Part shown: one piece after another, positions 6,241 to 11,845 of the stretch
How the letters are laid out: each line of letters opens with the position of its first letter
Position numbering within the stretch: position 1 is the first letter of the stretch
From: Acidimicrobiia bacterium
GTDB taxonomy: Bacteria; Actinomycetota; Acidimicrobiia; Spongiisociales; UBA5794
Length of the DNA: 11,845 nt
Assembly: GCA_013003515.1 (NCBI GenBank)
Contig: JABDIW010000414.1
Span: 1-11,845, forward strand
Reading direction: 5' to 3'
The notes under the pieces: generated by a model
Database searches by the model: none
What the model saw: only the letters and a program-made list of their open reading frames with translations
Told to the model about the DNA's origin: nothing
Position numbers and translations under genes: made by a program

Positions 6241-6927
6241 ATGTCCACGGATGTCCGCAAGATTCTCGCCGAGTTCCTCGGTACCTTCATCCTGGTGTTC
6301 GTCGGTGGTCTGGCGATCCTGTCATCGGGACCAGCCGGTGATTCCAGCCTCGTGATCATCGCCTTCGGCTGGGGACTCGCACTCTTGGCCGCCCTCTACG
6401 CAGTCGGTGAGGTCTCGGGCGGCCATTTCAACCCGGCGGTCACGCTCGGGGCGCTGTTCGACAACCGTGTCGACACGACGACCCTGATCTTCTATTGGAT
6501 AGCTCAAGTCGGTGGTGGGGTCATCGCCGGGTACCTGCTCCTCATCGCCTCGAGCCAGGAGCAGGTCGGCCAGATGGCGACCGTGCCGGGCGGGGCCGGG
6601 ACCATGGAGACCTTCTTCATCGAGCTTGCTCTGACTGCCTTGTTTGTGATGGTGATCCTCAAGGTCACGACATCAGAGGAGTTCGGGGGATCGGCACTCA
6701 TGGCCATCTCACTGACCTATGTCGGCATCCATTTCGCTGCGTACCCGCTGACCGGTGCTTCCGTGAACCCTGCTCGGACGCTGGCGACGGCCATTGCCGG
6801 CGCCCAGGGGACGGACATCTGGATCTATCTGACGGCGCCATTCATCGGCGCCATCGTCGGGTGGGGTCTGTACAAGCTCGTGACGACGGGAGAGGTCGGC
6901 GTCAAGGTCGACGAGCTCATCGACTGA
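6241..6927 (+). CDS. aquaporin / MIP-family channel
   Basis: A 228-residue inner-membrane channel for water or small neutral solutes, with six expected transmembrane helices and two NPA half-helices: GGHFNPAVTLG at 60-70 and SVNPARTLA at 174-182. Counting from the NPA Asn residues, the aromatic/arginine filter positions are Trp44 (as in GlpF), His164 (as in AqpZ), Ala173 and Arg179. The second NPA is followed by Arg-Thr, not the Arg-Asp of glycerol facilitators. Substrate range is therefore uncertain between water and wider solutes. The ATG has a good ribosome binding site, GAGAGGAG at about 6227-6234. It is divergent from the oxidoreductase gene and followed by a strong hairpin, so it is probably a single-gene transcript. 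Confidence 0.93.
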   Translation: MSTDVRKILAEFLGTFILVFVGGLAILSSGPAGDSSLVIIAFGWGLALLAALYAVGEVSGGHFNPAVTLGALFDNRVDTTTLIFYWIAQVGGGVIAGYLLLIASSQEQVGQMATVPGGAGTMETFFIELALTALFVMVILKVTTSEEFGGSALMAISLTYVGIHFAAYPLTGASVNPARTLATAIAGAQGTDIWIYLTAPFIGAIVGWGLYKLVTTGEVGVKVDELID

Positions 6928-6951
6928 CCACCGGACACCCTGCAAAGGACC

Positions 6952-6982
6952 GAAGGGGCCCTGGTTGATCCGGGGCCCCTTC
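6952..6982 (+). terminator. hairpin terminator after channel gene
   Basis: A perfect 10-bp stem (GAAGGGGCCC at 6952-6961 with GGGCCCCTTC at 6973-6982) and an 11-base loop, 25 bases after the channel stop. It has no T-tract, common in GC-rich actinobacteria; the inverted repeat is equally stable on the other strand. Confidence 0.65.
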
Positions 6983-7050
6983 CACTGTCCGAATTCCTCA
7001 ACCGTCCGTCCGAATGCACCGATATCCATGAGGATCTTCGAGGGAGAGAC

Positions 7051-7818
7051 ATGGTCGGAACCGAGCGCGACGCAATGCCCAGGATCCTGCTCGTAGAGGA
7101 CAACCCGCTCCACGTGCGGTTGGTACGGTCGATGCTCCAGGACGAGTGGGCGCTCACCGACGACCTTCACCGGGTGGCGTCCCTGACCGACGGCCTCAAG
7201 CACCTCAACGCCGAGCCGGTCGATTGCGTGCTCCTCGACTTGATGCTGCCGGACGCCTCAGGGCTCGAAGCCCTGGTCGCCATCCGGGATGCCTTCGCCG
7301 ATGTGCCGATCGTCGTTCTGTCCGCCCATCAAGACGAGGAGATGGCGGCCGCCGCGATACGCGGTGGCGCCCAGGACTACCTGGTGAAAGGCACGATCGA
7401 CGCTGCCGGTCTGGTTCGAGCGATCCGGTATGCGCTCGTTCGCAACGACGACACCGAGACTCCGCATGACTCCGACGCCGCCGTCATCTTGACCGACCCT
7501 CACGGCACGATCCTCCAGGCCGACCTCGGCGCCGATGGCCTCCTCGGTCTCGACCTCGGCCAGCTCGTGGGCAGCGACCTCCCCCAGTACATCGACGCCG
7601 AGCATGTTCGGCGCTTCGCGCTCGCGCTCTCGAGCGGTGGGGTGGTGGTGGCTCGCCTGAGGAAGGTCGACGGCTCGCGCATCGATGCGACCTGCGTGAT
7701 CACTGCGTTGCGCGATGGGCATGGTCGCCACACCGGGTCCGTTGTCCGGGTGACGGAGATGACGATTCAGGAGACGACCGACGCCGAGTCGGTGGCGATG
7801 GCCGCCGGTTGGCGCTGA
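7051..7818 (+). CDS. response regulator: REC domain plus PAS-like domain
   Basis: A 255-residue cytosolic signalling protein. Residues 10-130 are a receiver domain: acidic pocket Glu17-Asp18, phospho-acceptor Asp63 in LLDLMLPD, Ser91 in VVLSAH and Lys113 in YLVKG. Residues about 143-236 read as a PAS-like fold (VILTDPHGTILQAD at 145-158, LLGLDLGQLVGSDLPQYI, then KVDGSRIDATCVITALRDGHGRHTG). No DNA-binding, GGDEF, HD-GYP or kinase domain follows, so it may signal through protein contacts or a partner kinase elsewhere. Start: ATG 7051 has GAGGGAGA just upstream; an internal ATG at 7075, directly before the REC strand, is an alternative. No histidine kinase gene is adjacent. It is followed by rnpB 41 bases later. 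Confidence 0.88.
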   Translation: MVGTERDAMPRILLVEDNPLHVRLVRSMLQDEWALTDDLHRVASLTDGLKHLNAEPVDCVLLDLMLPDASGLEALVAIRDAFADVPIVVLSAHQDEEMAAAAIRGGAQDYLVKGTIDAAGLVRAIRYALVRNDDTETPHDSDAAVILTDPHGTILQADLGADGLLGLDLGQLVGSDLPQYIDAEHVRRFALALSSGGVVVARLRKVDGSRIDATCVITALRDGHGRHTGSVVRVTEMTIQETTDAESVAMAAGWR

Positions 7819-7845
7819 CCGGCGAGAGCCTTCTTCCTCTGTCGG

Positions 7846-7851
7846 TACACT
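7846..7851 (+). promoter_or_regulatory. -10 box (TACACT) of rnpB
   Basis: TACACT ends 8 nt before the first base of the RNase P RNA P1 helix at 7860, the expected distance from a -10 box to the transcription start. No convincing -35 box is visible. Confidence 0.6.
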
Positions 7852-7859
7852 TCGCAGTC

Positions 7860-8207
<348 letters not shown>

Positions 8208-8215
8208 ACCCACGT

Positions 8216-8241
8216 CGAGGGGCCCCTTCGGGGGCCCTTCG
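8216..8241 (+). terminator. rho-independent-like terminator of rnpB
   Basis: An 11-bp stem with one G-U pair (CGAGGGGCCCC at 8216-8226 with GGGGCCCTTCG at 8231-8241) closed by a UUCG tetraloop, starting 9 bases after rnpB. Only a weak T-rich stretch follows. Confidence 0.8.
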
Positions 8242-8251
8242 ATCTATTACG

Positions 8252-8295
8252 AGTCCCTAGTCCCTAGTCGCTAGTCCCTAGCCCGAGTCCCTGGA
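8252..8295. repeat. CTAG-rich short tandem repeat
   Basis: Three copies of the 7-mer TCCCTAG plus one TCGCTAG variant occur back to back, giving four CTAG sites in about 30 bases, followed by two looser copies (GCCCGAG, TCCCTGG). It lies between the rnpB terminator and the 3' end of the convergent gene. It has no spacers and no coding potential. Confidence 0.6.
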
Positions 8296-8322
8296 AGGAG
8301 ACGACGTGGACATGGTGGGGGG

Positions 8323-8769
8323 TCAGGAGGCGGCGGAGAGGTGTTCTTCGAGGCCGGCGATCCAACCGGCGGGGAGGCTCCAGTGACGCGATCCTCGCAG
8401 CATCATCAGCAAGTACTTGCTCGATGGTGTGTAGCCACCGTTCTTCTTGCCGTCGAAGACGAACGTCGTCACCTGGTGTCTCTTCCCGGTGCGGTCCATG
8501 GCCTCGATGGTGGTCGCGGCGCGATGCTCCTCGCCCTCCATCTTCTTCACGAGGTCGACTTCGCCCTCGGGAACCTCGAACACCGCGCCCCACACCGTCG
8601 AACCTGTCGTCGGCGAGACGGATGGAAGACCGCCTCCCCAGTCGTCGTCGTTGATGGGGAACTCCAGACCCCACTCGGGCAGGTGGGCGATGAACTTGAA
8701 CTCTGCGGTGGGCGCCACCTGAGCGAGTCGTTCGGGAGTGATCAACGCGGTGTAGGCGAAATACAGCAT
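8323..8769 (-). CDS. gamma-glutamylcyclotransferase-like protein
   Basis: A 148-residue cytosolic protein with the overall GGCT/AIG2-like pattern: YFAY at 3-6 as the first strand, LPSVSPTTGSTVWGAVFEVP at 48-67 and LVKKMEGEE at 73-81, where Glu78 matches the catalytic Glu of gamma-glutamylcyclotransferases, then a long second half. The usual YGSN(L) loop that binds the gamma-glutamyl group reads YTALI here, so classic glutathione-type cyclotransferase activity is uncertain. The ATG at 8769 has AGAGGGG (8774-8780, minus strand) 4 nt upstream and a good -10 TACAAT at 8806-8811. Frame-compatible starts further upstream (to 9021) would run antisense through the DUF3179 gene and are rejected. No operon partner. 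Confidence 0.8.
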   Translation of the reverse strand: MLYFAYTALITPERLAQVAPTAEFKFIAHLPEWGLEFPINDDDWGGGLPSVSPTTGSTVWGAVFEVPEGEVDLVKKMEGEEHRAATTIEAMDRTGKRHQVTTFVFDGKKNGGYTPSSKYLLMMLRGSRHWSLPAGWIAGLEEHLSAAS

Positions 8770-8805
8770 GAATCCCCTCTGAGCGGTTCCGGCGTTCGGC
8801 GACAG

Positions 8806-8811
8806 ATTGTA
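8806..8811 (-). promoter_or_regulatory. -10 box (TACAAT) of GGCT-like gene
   Basis: TACAAT on the minus strand lies about 36 bases before the ATG at 8769, giving a leader of roughly 30 nt that contains the AGAGGGG ribosome binding site. This gene is therefore leadered, unlike several neighbours. Confidence 0.5.
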
Positions 8812-8845
8812 GTGGTTTCGACCGCTGTGAATCATGTCGGGGAAT

Positions 8846-8875
8846 CCCCCAGCCCGAGCGGGGGTTGCGTCCCCC
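8846..8875 (+). promoter_or_regulatory. competing hairpins directly before DUF3179 start
   Basis: CCCCC (8846-8850), GGGGG (8860-8864) and CCCCC (8871-8875) lie in a row just before ATG 8876. The central G run can pair with either C run but not both. The G run is also the only candidate ribosome binding element. If translation starts at 8834, this is coding sequence instead. Confidence 0.3.
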
Positions 8876-10150
8876 ATGAAGCTTCGTGTTGTCGCTCTCG
8901 CCGTCGTCCTCTCGTTGGTGGCCTCGGCGTGTGGCGGTTCGAGTGGCGATGACGGGCCCGCATCGAGTTCCTCGACCACTGCAGGTGACGGCGACGCCGT
9001 GACGACCACCCAGGGCAGCAATCCCTCCGGAGTGTCGGCGCTCGAAGTCGCCTACTCGGACGGTCTCTCCAACGACGATCCGAGGTTCCCAACCCCTGGC
9101 ATCGATGTCGATCGGCTCCTGTTCGGCCTCCCCGGGCCCGACCTGATCCCGGCCATCGACGATCCCGTCCTGACGCCGGCGTCCGAGCTCGGAGCGTGGC
9201 TAGAGCCGGCCGAAGCGGTCGTGTTCGTGGAGCGCAATGGCGATGCGAGGGCCTACCCCGTGCGGGTGTTGATGAACCACGAGATCGTCAACGATGTGGT
9301 CGGCGACGACCCGATCACCGTCACGTACTGCCCGCTGTGCAACTCGGCCCTTGCCTTCGTGAGGGAGGTGAACGGCATCGAGACGACGTTCGGTGTCTCT
9401 GGAATGCTCTTCAACTCCTCTCTCGTGATGTACGACCGGCTCACTCAGAGCTTGTGGCTCCACTTCACGGGCGAGGCGGTCATCGGAGACCGCACCGGTG
9501 ATCAGCTGGAGCGGGTGAGCGCCGGGCTCGTTTCGTGGGAAGGATTCGTCGAAGCACACCCCGATGGGCTCGTCCTCGATCCGCCGAACCGGGATCGATA
9601 CGGCCGCAACCCGTACGCCGGGTCGGGATTCGGGGGCAGCGCCTATGACACGCTCGCCTCCGAGCCATTCCTGTTCAACGGCACCACCGATCCGCGCTCG
9701 GAGTCGATGCGCCGGGTCGTCGGCGTCGTGCGGGATGGGGACGCCCGGGCCTGGACGATCACCACGCTCCAGGGCGGCCTGGGGACCGTCACCGCGGGCG
9801 AGGTCGGAGATGACCCGGTGGTCATCCTGTGGAGTCCCGGTCAGGCGTCCGCCCTCGCTGGAGAAACGGTGGCCACCGGACGCGACGTAGGCACCGTGGG
9901 CGTGTTCTCGCCGGTCGTGGACGGGACTCCCGCGACGTTCTCGGTCGACACCGAAGGCGGCTTCGTCGATGACATCACCGGCACCACCTGGAACGTTCTC
10001 GGTGAGGCCGTCGCCGGACCACTCGAAGGTTCCACGCTGGAGCGAATCCCGCATCTCGACACGTTCTGGTTCGCCTGGTCCAGCTTCCAGCCCGAGACGC
10101 TGCTGACGACACCGTCGGGAACCATTCCGGCGGAAACGACGTCTGAATAG
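8876..10150 (+). CDS. DUF3179 lipoprotein
   Basis: A 424-residue exported lipoprotein. Residues 1-19 are a lipoprotein signal peptide (lipobox SAC, Cys19), followed by a Ser/Thr/Gly/Asp-rich linker to about residue 50. The rest is a DUF3179 domain with its hallmarks: GDARAYPVRVLMNHEIVND at 122-140, TYCPLCNSALAF at 150-161 (Cys152, Cys155), FGVSGMLFNSSLVMYDR at 172-188, LWLHFTGEA at 193-201 and RYGRNPYAG at 241-249. Function of DUF3179 is unknown; the paired Cys suggests a redox or metal site (inference). ATG 8876 gives a standard signal peptide; an in-frame ATG at 8834 would add 14 residues and cannot be excluded. The WhiB gene starts 58 bases after the stop, possibly in the same transcript. 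Confidence 0.9.
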   Translation: MKLRVVALAVVLSLVASACGGSSGDDGPASSSSTTAGDGDAVTTTQGSNPSGVSALEVAYSDGLSNDDPRFPTPGIDVDRLLFGLPGPDLIPAIDDPVLTPASELGAWLEPAEAVVFVERNGDARAYPVRVLMNHEIVNDVVGDDPITVTYCPLCNSALAFVREVNGIETTFGVSGMLFNSSLVMYDRLTQSLWLHFTGEAVIGDRTGDQLERVSAGLVSWEGFVEAHPDGLVLDPPNRDRYGRNPYAGSGFGGSAYDTLASEPFLFNGTTDPRSESMRRVVGVVRDGDARAWTITTLQGGLGTVTAGEVGDDPVVILWSPGQASALAGETVATGRDVGTVGVFSPVVDGTPATFSVDTEGGFVDDITGTTWNVLGEAVAGPLEGSTLERIPHLDTFWFAWSSFQPETLLTTPSGTIPAETTSE

Positions 10151-10194
10151 CAAGGCCGGCGCCTCAGAGGTGTCGAGGGAGGCCCGTCACCTTG

Positions 10195-10200
10195 AGGAGG
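10195..10200 (+). promoter_or_regulatory. strong Shine-Dalgarno sequence of whiB-like gene
   Basis: AGGAGG within TTGAGGAGGTG, 8 nt before ATG 10209. It decides the start and contrasts with the leaderless neighbour genes. Confidence 0.8.
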
Positions 10201-10208
10201 TGACCGAC

Positions 10209-10463
10209 ATGAACGATCTGATTCTTGCGGTGCCGATCACCGAGGAACGCCCCTGGCTGGTGTTCGGGGCGTGTCGGCAAGGAGACGCCGACGTGTTCTT
10301 CCCGGACTCCAAGAGCCAGGAAGCCGAAGCCCTGCGCATCTGCGCCACATGCCCGGTCCGCGACGAGTGTTTCGCATACGCCATCGAAGCCCGCGAGACC
10401 TACGGAGTGTGGGGCGGCACCACCGAGAAGCAACGTCGTCGCCTCCTGCGCCGCTCTGCCTGA
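10209..10463 (+). CDS. WhiB-family [4Fe-4S] transcriptional regulator
   Basis: An 84-residue WhiB-like protein, a small redox- or NO-sensitive regulator that binds a [4Fe-4S] cluster and usually acts with the principal sigma factor. The four cluster cysteines are Cys22 (GACRQGD), Cys45, Cys48 and Cys54 (CATCPVRDEC), followed by the beta-turn motif GVWGG at 66-70 and a basic C terminus (KQRRRLLRR at 74-82) for DNA contact. ATG 10209 is chosen because a strong AGGAGG at 10195-10200 sits 8 nt upstream; the GTG at 10170 would place that site inside the gene. The neighbours give no clear target. Which Wbl subclass (WhiB1, 2 and so on) cannot be settled by eye. Confidence 0.95.
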   Translation: MNDLILAVPITEERPWLVFGACRQGDADVFFPDSKSQEAEALRICATCPVRDECFAYAIEARETYGVWGGTTEKQRRRLLRRSA

Positions 10464-10503
10464 ATCACCTGCTCGGCTGCCCTCCAACGCCGCGAGGCAC
10501 CCC

Positions 10504-10509
10504 TAGGCT
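10504..10509 (+). promoter_or_regulatory. -10 box (TAGGCT) of leaderless acyl-CoA dehydrogenase gene
   Basis: TAGGCT, identical to the box before the Nif3-like gene, ends 7 nt before the ATG at 10517; no Shine-Dalgarno sequence is present. Confidence 0.65.
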
Positions 10510-10516
10510 TGACGCC

Positions 10517-11704
10517 ATGAGTCACGAACCAATCAAGCCCGGCGGGAACAATCCCCGCGACTTCCTCGCCATCGACGCGCTGCTCTCGGACCAGGAGAAG
10601 CTGGTGCGCGACACCGTGCGCCAGTGGACGGGAGACCGGATCCTGCCCCAGATCGGGGGATGGTTCGAAGAGGGGCGGTTCCCGGTGGAGCTCGCCAAGG
10701 AGATGGGCGACCTGGGACTGCTCGGCATGCATCTGGAGGGTTACGGGTGCGCCGGGATGTCGTCCGTGGAGTACGGGCTCGCCTGTGTGGAGCTCGAAGC
10801 CGCCGACACCGGCGTCCGCAGCTTCGTGTCGGTGCAGGGGTCCCTGGCGATGTTCCCCATCTGGGCGTACGGCTCTGAGGAGCAGAAGGAGCGGTGGCTG
10901 CCCGGAATGGCGGCCGGAGACATCATCGGGTGTTTCGGTCTCACCGAGCCCGATGCCGGCAGCGACGCAGCCGCGTTGCGCACCACCGCCAAGAACGACG
11001 GATCGGATTGGGTGCTCAACGGCACCAAGATGTGGATCACGAACGGCGGTATCTCGGACGTGGCCATCGTGTGGGCCCAGACCGACGACGGTGTCCGCGG
11101 CTTCATCGTCCCCACCGATACCGCAGGTTTCTCCACAAACGACGTCCACGACAAGCTCTCACTGCGGGCCAGCGTCACCTCCGAGCTCGTGCTCGACGAC
11201 GTCCGGCTGCCGGCCGACGCGGTTCTTCCCGGCGTGGTCGGGATGAAAGGCCCGCTGTCCACGCTGAGCGAGGCTCGTTTCGGGATCCTGTTTGGCGTCG
11301 TGGGCTCGGCTCGAGCCTGTTACGAGGCGGCCCTGGACTACGCCGGCGAGCGGGAGCAGTTCTCCAAGCCGATCGCCTCGTTCCAGCTGACCCAGCAGAA
11401 GCTGGTCGAAATGATGGTCTCGGTGAATCGGGGGATGCTGGTCGCCCTCCACATCGGGCGGATGAAGGATGCGGGCACCGTTTCGTCAGAGCACATCTCG
11501 TTCGGGAAGCTCGACAACGTTCGGATGGCACTCGATGTCGCCCGGTCGGCTCGCAGCGTCCTCGGCGCCAACGGCATCACCCTCGAGTACCCGGTCATCC
11601 GCCACATGAACAACCTGGAGTCGGTGTTCACCTACGAGGGAACCAACGAGATCCACACCCTGATCCTGGGTCAGGCGCTCACCGGCATCCCGGCGTTCTC
11701 CTAG
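10517..11704 (+). CDS. gcdH: glutaryl-CoA dehydrogenase (acyl-CoA dehydrogenase family)
   Basis: FAD enzyme of 395 residues that would oxidise and decarboxylate glutaryl-CoA to crotonyl-CoA in lysine, tryptophan and aromatic degradation. It aligns by eye along its whole length with human GCDH: YGCAGMSSVEYGL at 76-88, ELEAADTGVRSFVSVQGSL at 92-110, WAYGSEEQKERWLP at 116-129, GCFGLTEPDAGSD at 138-150, KLSLRASVTSELV at 213-225, GANGITLEYPVIRHMNNLESV near 350-370 in parts, and FTYEGTNEIH at 371-380. The catalytic base Glu370 is Glu374; Tyr369 is Tyr373; substrate residues Glu87, Arg94 and Ser95 are Glu94, Arg101 and Ser102. Human Tyr93 is Val100. ATG 10517 follows a -10 box by 7 nt (leaderless); upstream frame extension to 10271 overlaps whiB out of frame and is rejected. 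Confidence 0.9.
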   Translation: MSHEPIKPGGNNPRDFLAIDALLSDQEKLVRDTVRQWTGDRILPQIGGWFEEGRFPVELAKEMGDLGLLGMHLEGYGCAGMSSVEYGLACVELEAADTGVRSFVSVQGSLAMFPIWAYGSEEQKERWLPGMAAGDIIGCFGLTEPDAGSDAAALRTTAKNDGSDWVLNGTKMWITNGGISDVAIVWAQTDDGVRGFIVPTDTAGFSTNDVHDKLSLRASVTSELVLDDVRLPADAVLPGVVGMKGPLSTLSEARFGILFGVVGSARACYEAALDYAGEREQFSKPIASFQLTQQKLVEMMVSVNRGMLVALHIGRMKDAGTVSSEHISFGKLDNVRMALDVARSARSVLGANGITLEYPVIRHMNNLESVFTYEGTNEIHTLILGQALTGIPAFS

Positions 11705-11712
11705 CCCACCGG

Positions 11713-11718
11713 TACGAT
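11713..11718 (+). promoter_or_regulatory. -10 box (TACGAT) of leaderless lipoprotein gene
   Basis: TACGAT ends 7 nt before the GTG at 11726, only 9 nt after the upstream stop codon, so the last gene seems to have its own leaderless promoter. Confidence 0.6.
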
Positions 11719-11725
11719 CCTCGGC

Positions 11726-11845
11726 GTGTACTCCCGTCTCGCCCTGGCTGTGATCGTGCTCGCCGTGTCGGCGTGCACCGCTCAGGCCGTCGGGGACACG
11801 TCGACCACCCCGTCCACGACGACGCCGGCTTCGACCACGACGACC
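11726..11845 (+). CDS. lipoprotein, N-terminal part (3' partial)
   Basis: The first 40 codons of an exported lipoprotein, running off the window. GTG start, then a short hydrophobic signal peptide (residues 2-16), lipobox VSAC with Cys17, and a Ser/Thr/Pro linker from about residue 25 to the edge (STTPSTTTPASTTTT). This linker style also occurs in the DUF3179 lipoprotein. It is too short to be listed by a length-filtered ORF search. The function cannot be judged because the folded domain lies beyond the window. Confidence 0.7.
   Translation, partial: MYSRLALAVIVLAVSACTAQAVGDTSTTPSTTTPASTTTT

Noticed and set aside
5451..6341. Plus-strand ORF of 296 codons
   Set aside because: It lies antisense to the F420 oxidoreductase and across the channel start; composition is that of a GC-rich shadow frame with no recognisable motif.
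8252..8295. Possible CRISPR-like array
   Set aside because: The repeats are 7-mers in direct contact with no spacers, and no cas genes are present.
9200..10153. Minus-strand ORF of 317 codons
   Set aside because: It is antisense to the DUF3179 gene, which has a clear signal peptide and family motifs; the ORF has none.
10170..10208. GTG start 13 codons upstream of the WhiB protein
   Set aside because: The strong AGGAGG at 10195-10200 would be inside the gene, and the extra residues are not part of the WhiB fold.
10271..10516. N-terminal extension of the acyl-CoA dehydrogenase frame
   Set aside because: It runs through the WhiB gene in another frame, is arginine-rich with no family similarity, and the promoter at 10504 points to ATG 10517.

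Overview
The window looks like chromosomal DNA of a GC-rich actinobacterium. The evidence is a WhiB-family iron-sulfur regulator (found essentially only in Actinobacteria and their phages), an F420-dependent luciferase-like oxidoreductase, the Nif3 / C4-zinc-ribbon gene pair known from mycobacteria, several lipoproteins with Ser/Thr-rich linkers, and many start codons placed 6-8 nt after a TAnnnT -10 box (leaderless transcripts). The style suggests Acidimicrobiia, but that placement is inference.

Layout, left to right. (1) 1-1426, plus strand: the C-terminal end of an ABC exporter, overlapping a class I SAM methyltransferase at a TGATG junction. (2) 1437-3772, plus: Nif3/DUF34 protein, C4-type zinc-ribbon coiled-coil protein and a YdjM-like multi-pass membrane protein, tightly packed. 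(3) 3732-4462, minus: two half-length TauE/SafE (TSUP) proteins in tandem, homologous to each other and overlapping by one base. (4) 4496-5161, plus: an unrecognised lipoprotein, divergent from the TSUP pair through back-to-back promoters. (5) 5151-6143, minus: FGD-like F420 oxidoreductase. (6) 6241-6927, plus: MIP-family channel with an unusual selectivity filter, followed by a perfect 10-bp hairpin. (7) 7051-7818, plus: REC-PAS single response regulator. (8) 7860-8207, plus: RNase P RNA gene (rnpB) with its own promoter and a UUCG-loop terminator. (9) 8323-8769, minus: gamma-glutamylcyclotransferase-like protein. (10) 8876-10150, plus: DUF3179 lipoprotein. (11) 10209-10463, plus: WhiB protein. 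(12) 10517-11704, plus: glutaryl-CoA dehydrogenase. (13) 11726-end, plus: start of another lipoprotein.

Most of this is housekeeping and general metabolism, not a mobile or defence island; I see no integrase, transposase, CRISPR, toxin-antitoxin or phage gene. The signals most worth a second look are the split TSUP pair, the repeated leaderless-promoter architecture (including a stop codon that forms part of the next gene's -10 box), the membrane protein in the slot where mycobacteria have RNase H, the mixed channel filter and a CTAG-rich short tandem repeat behind rnpB. There is no stretch over about 300 bases without a gene.
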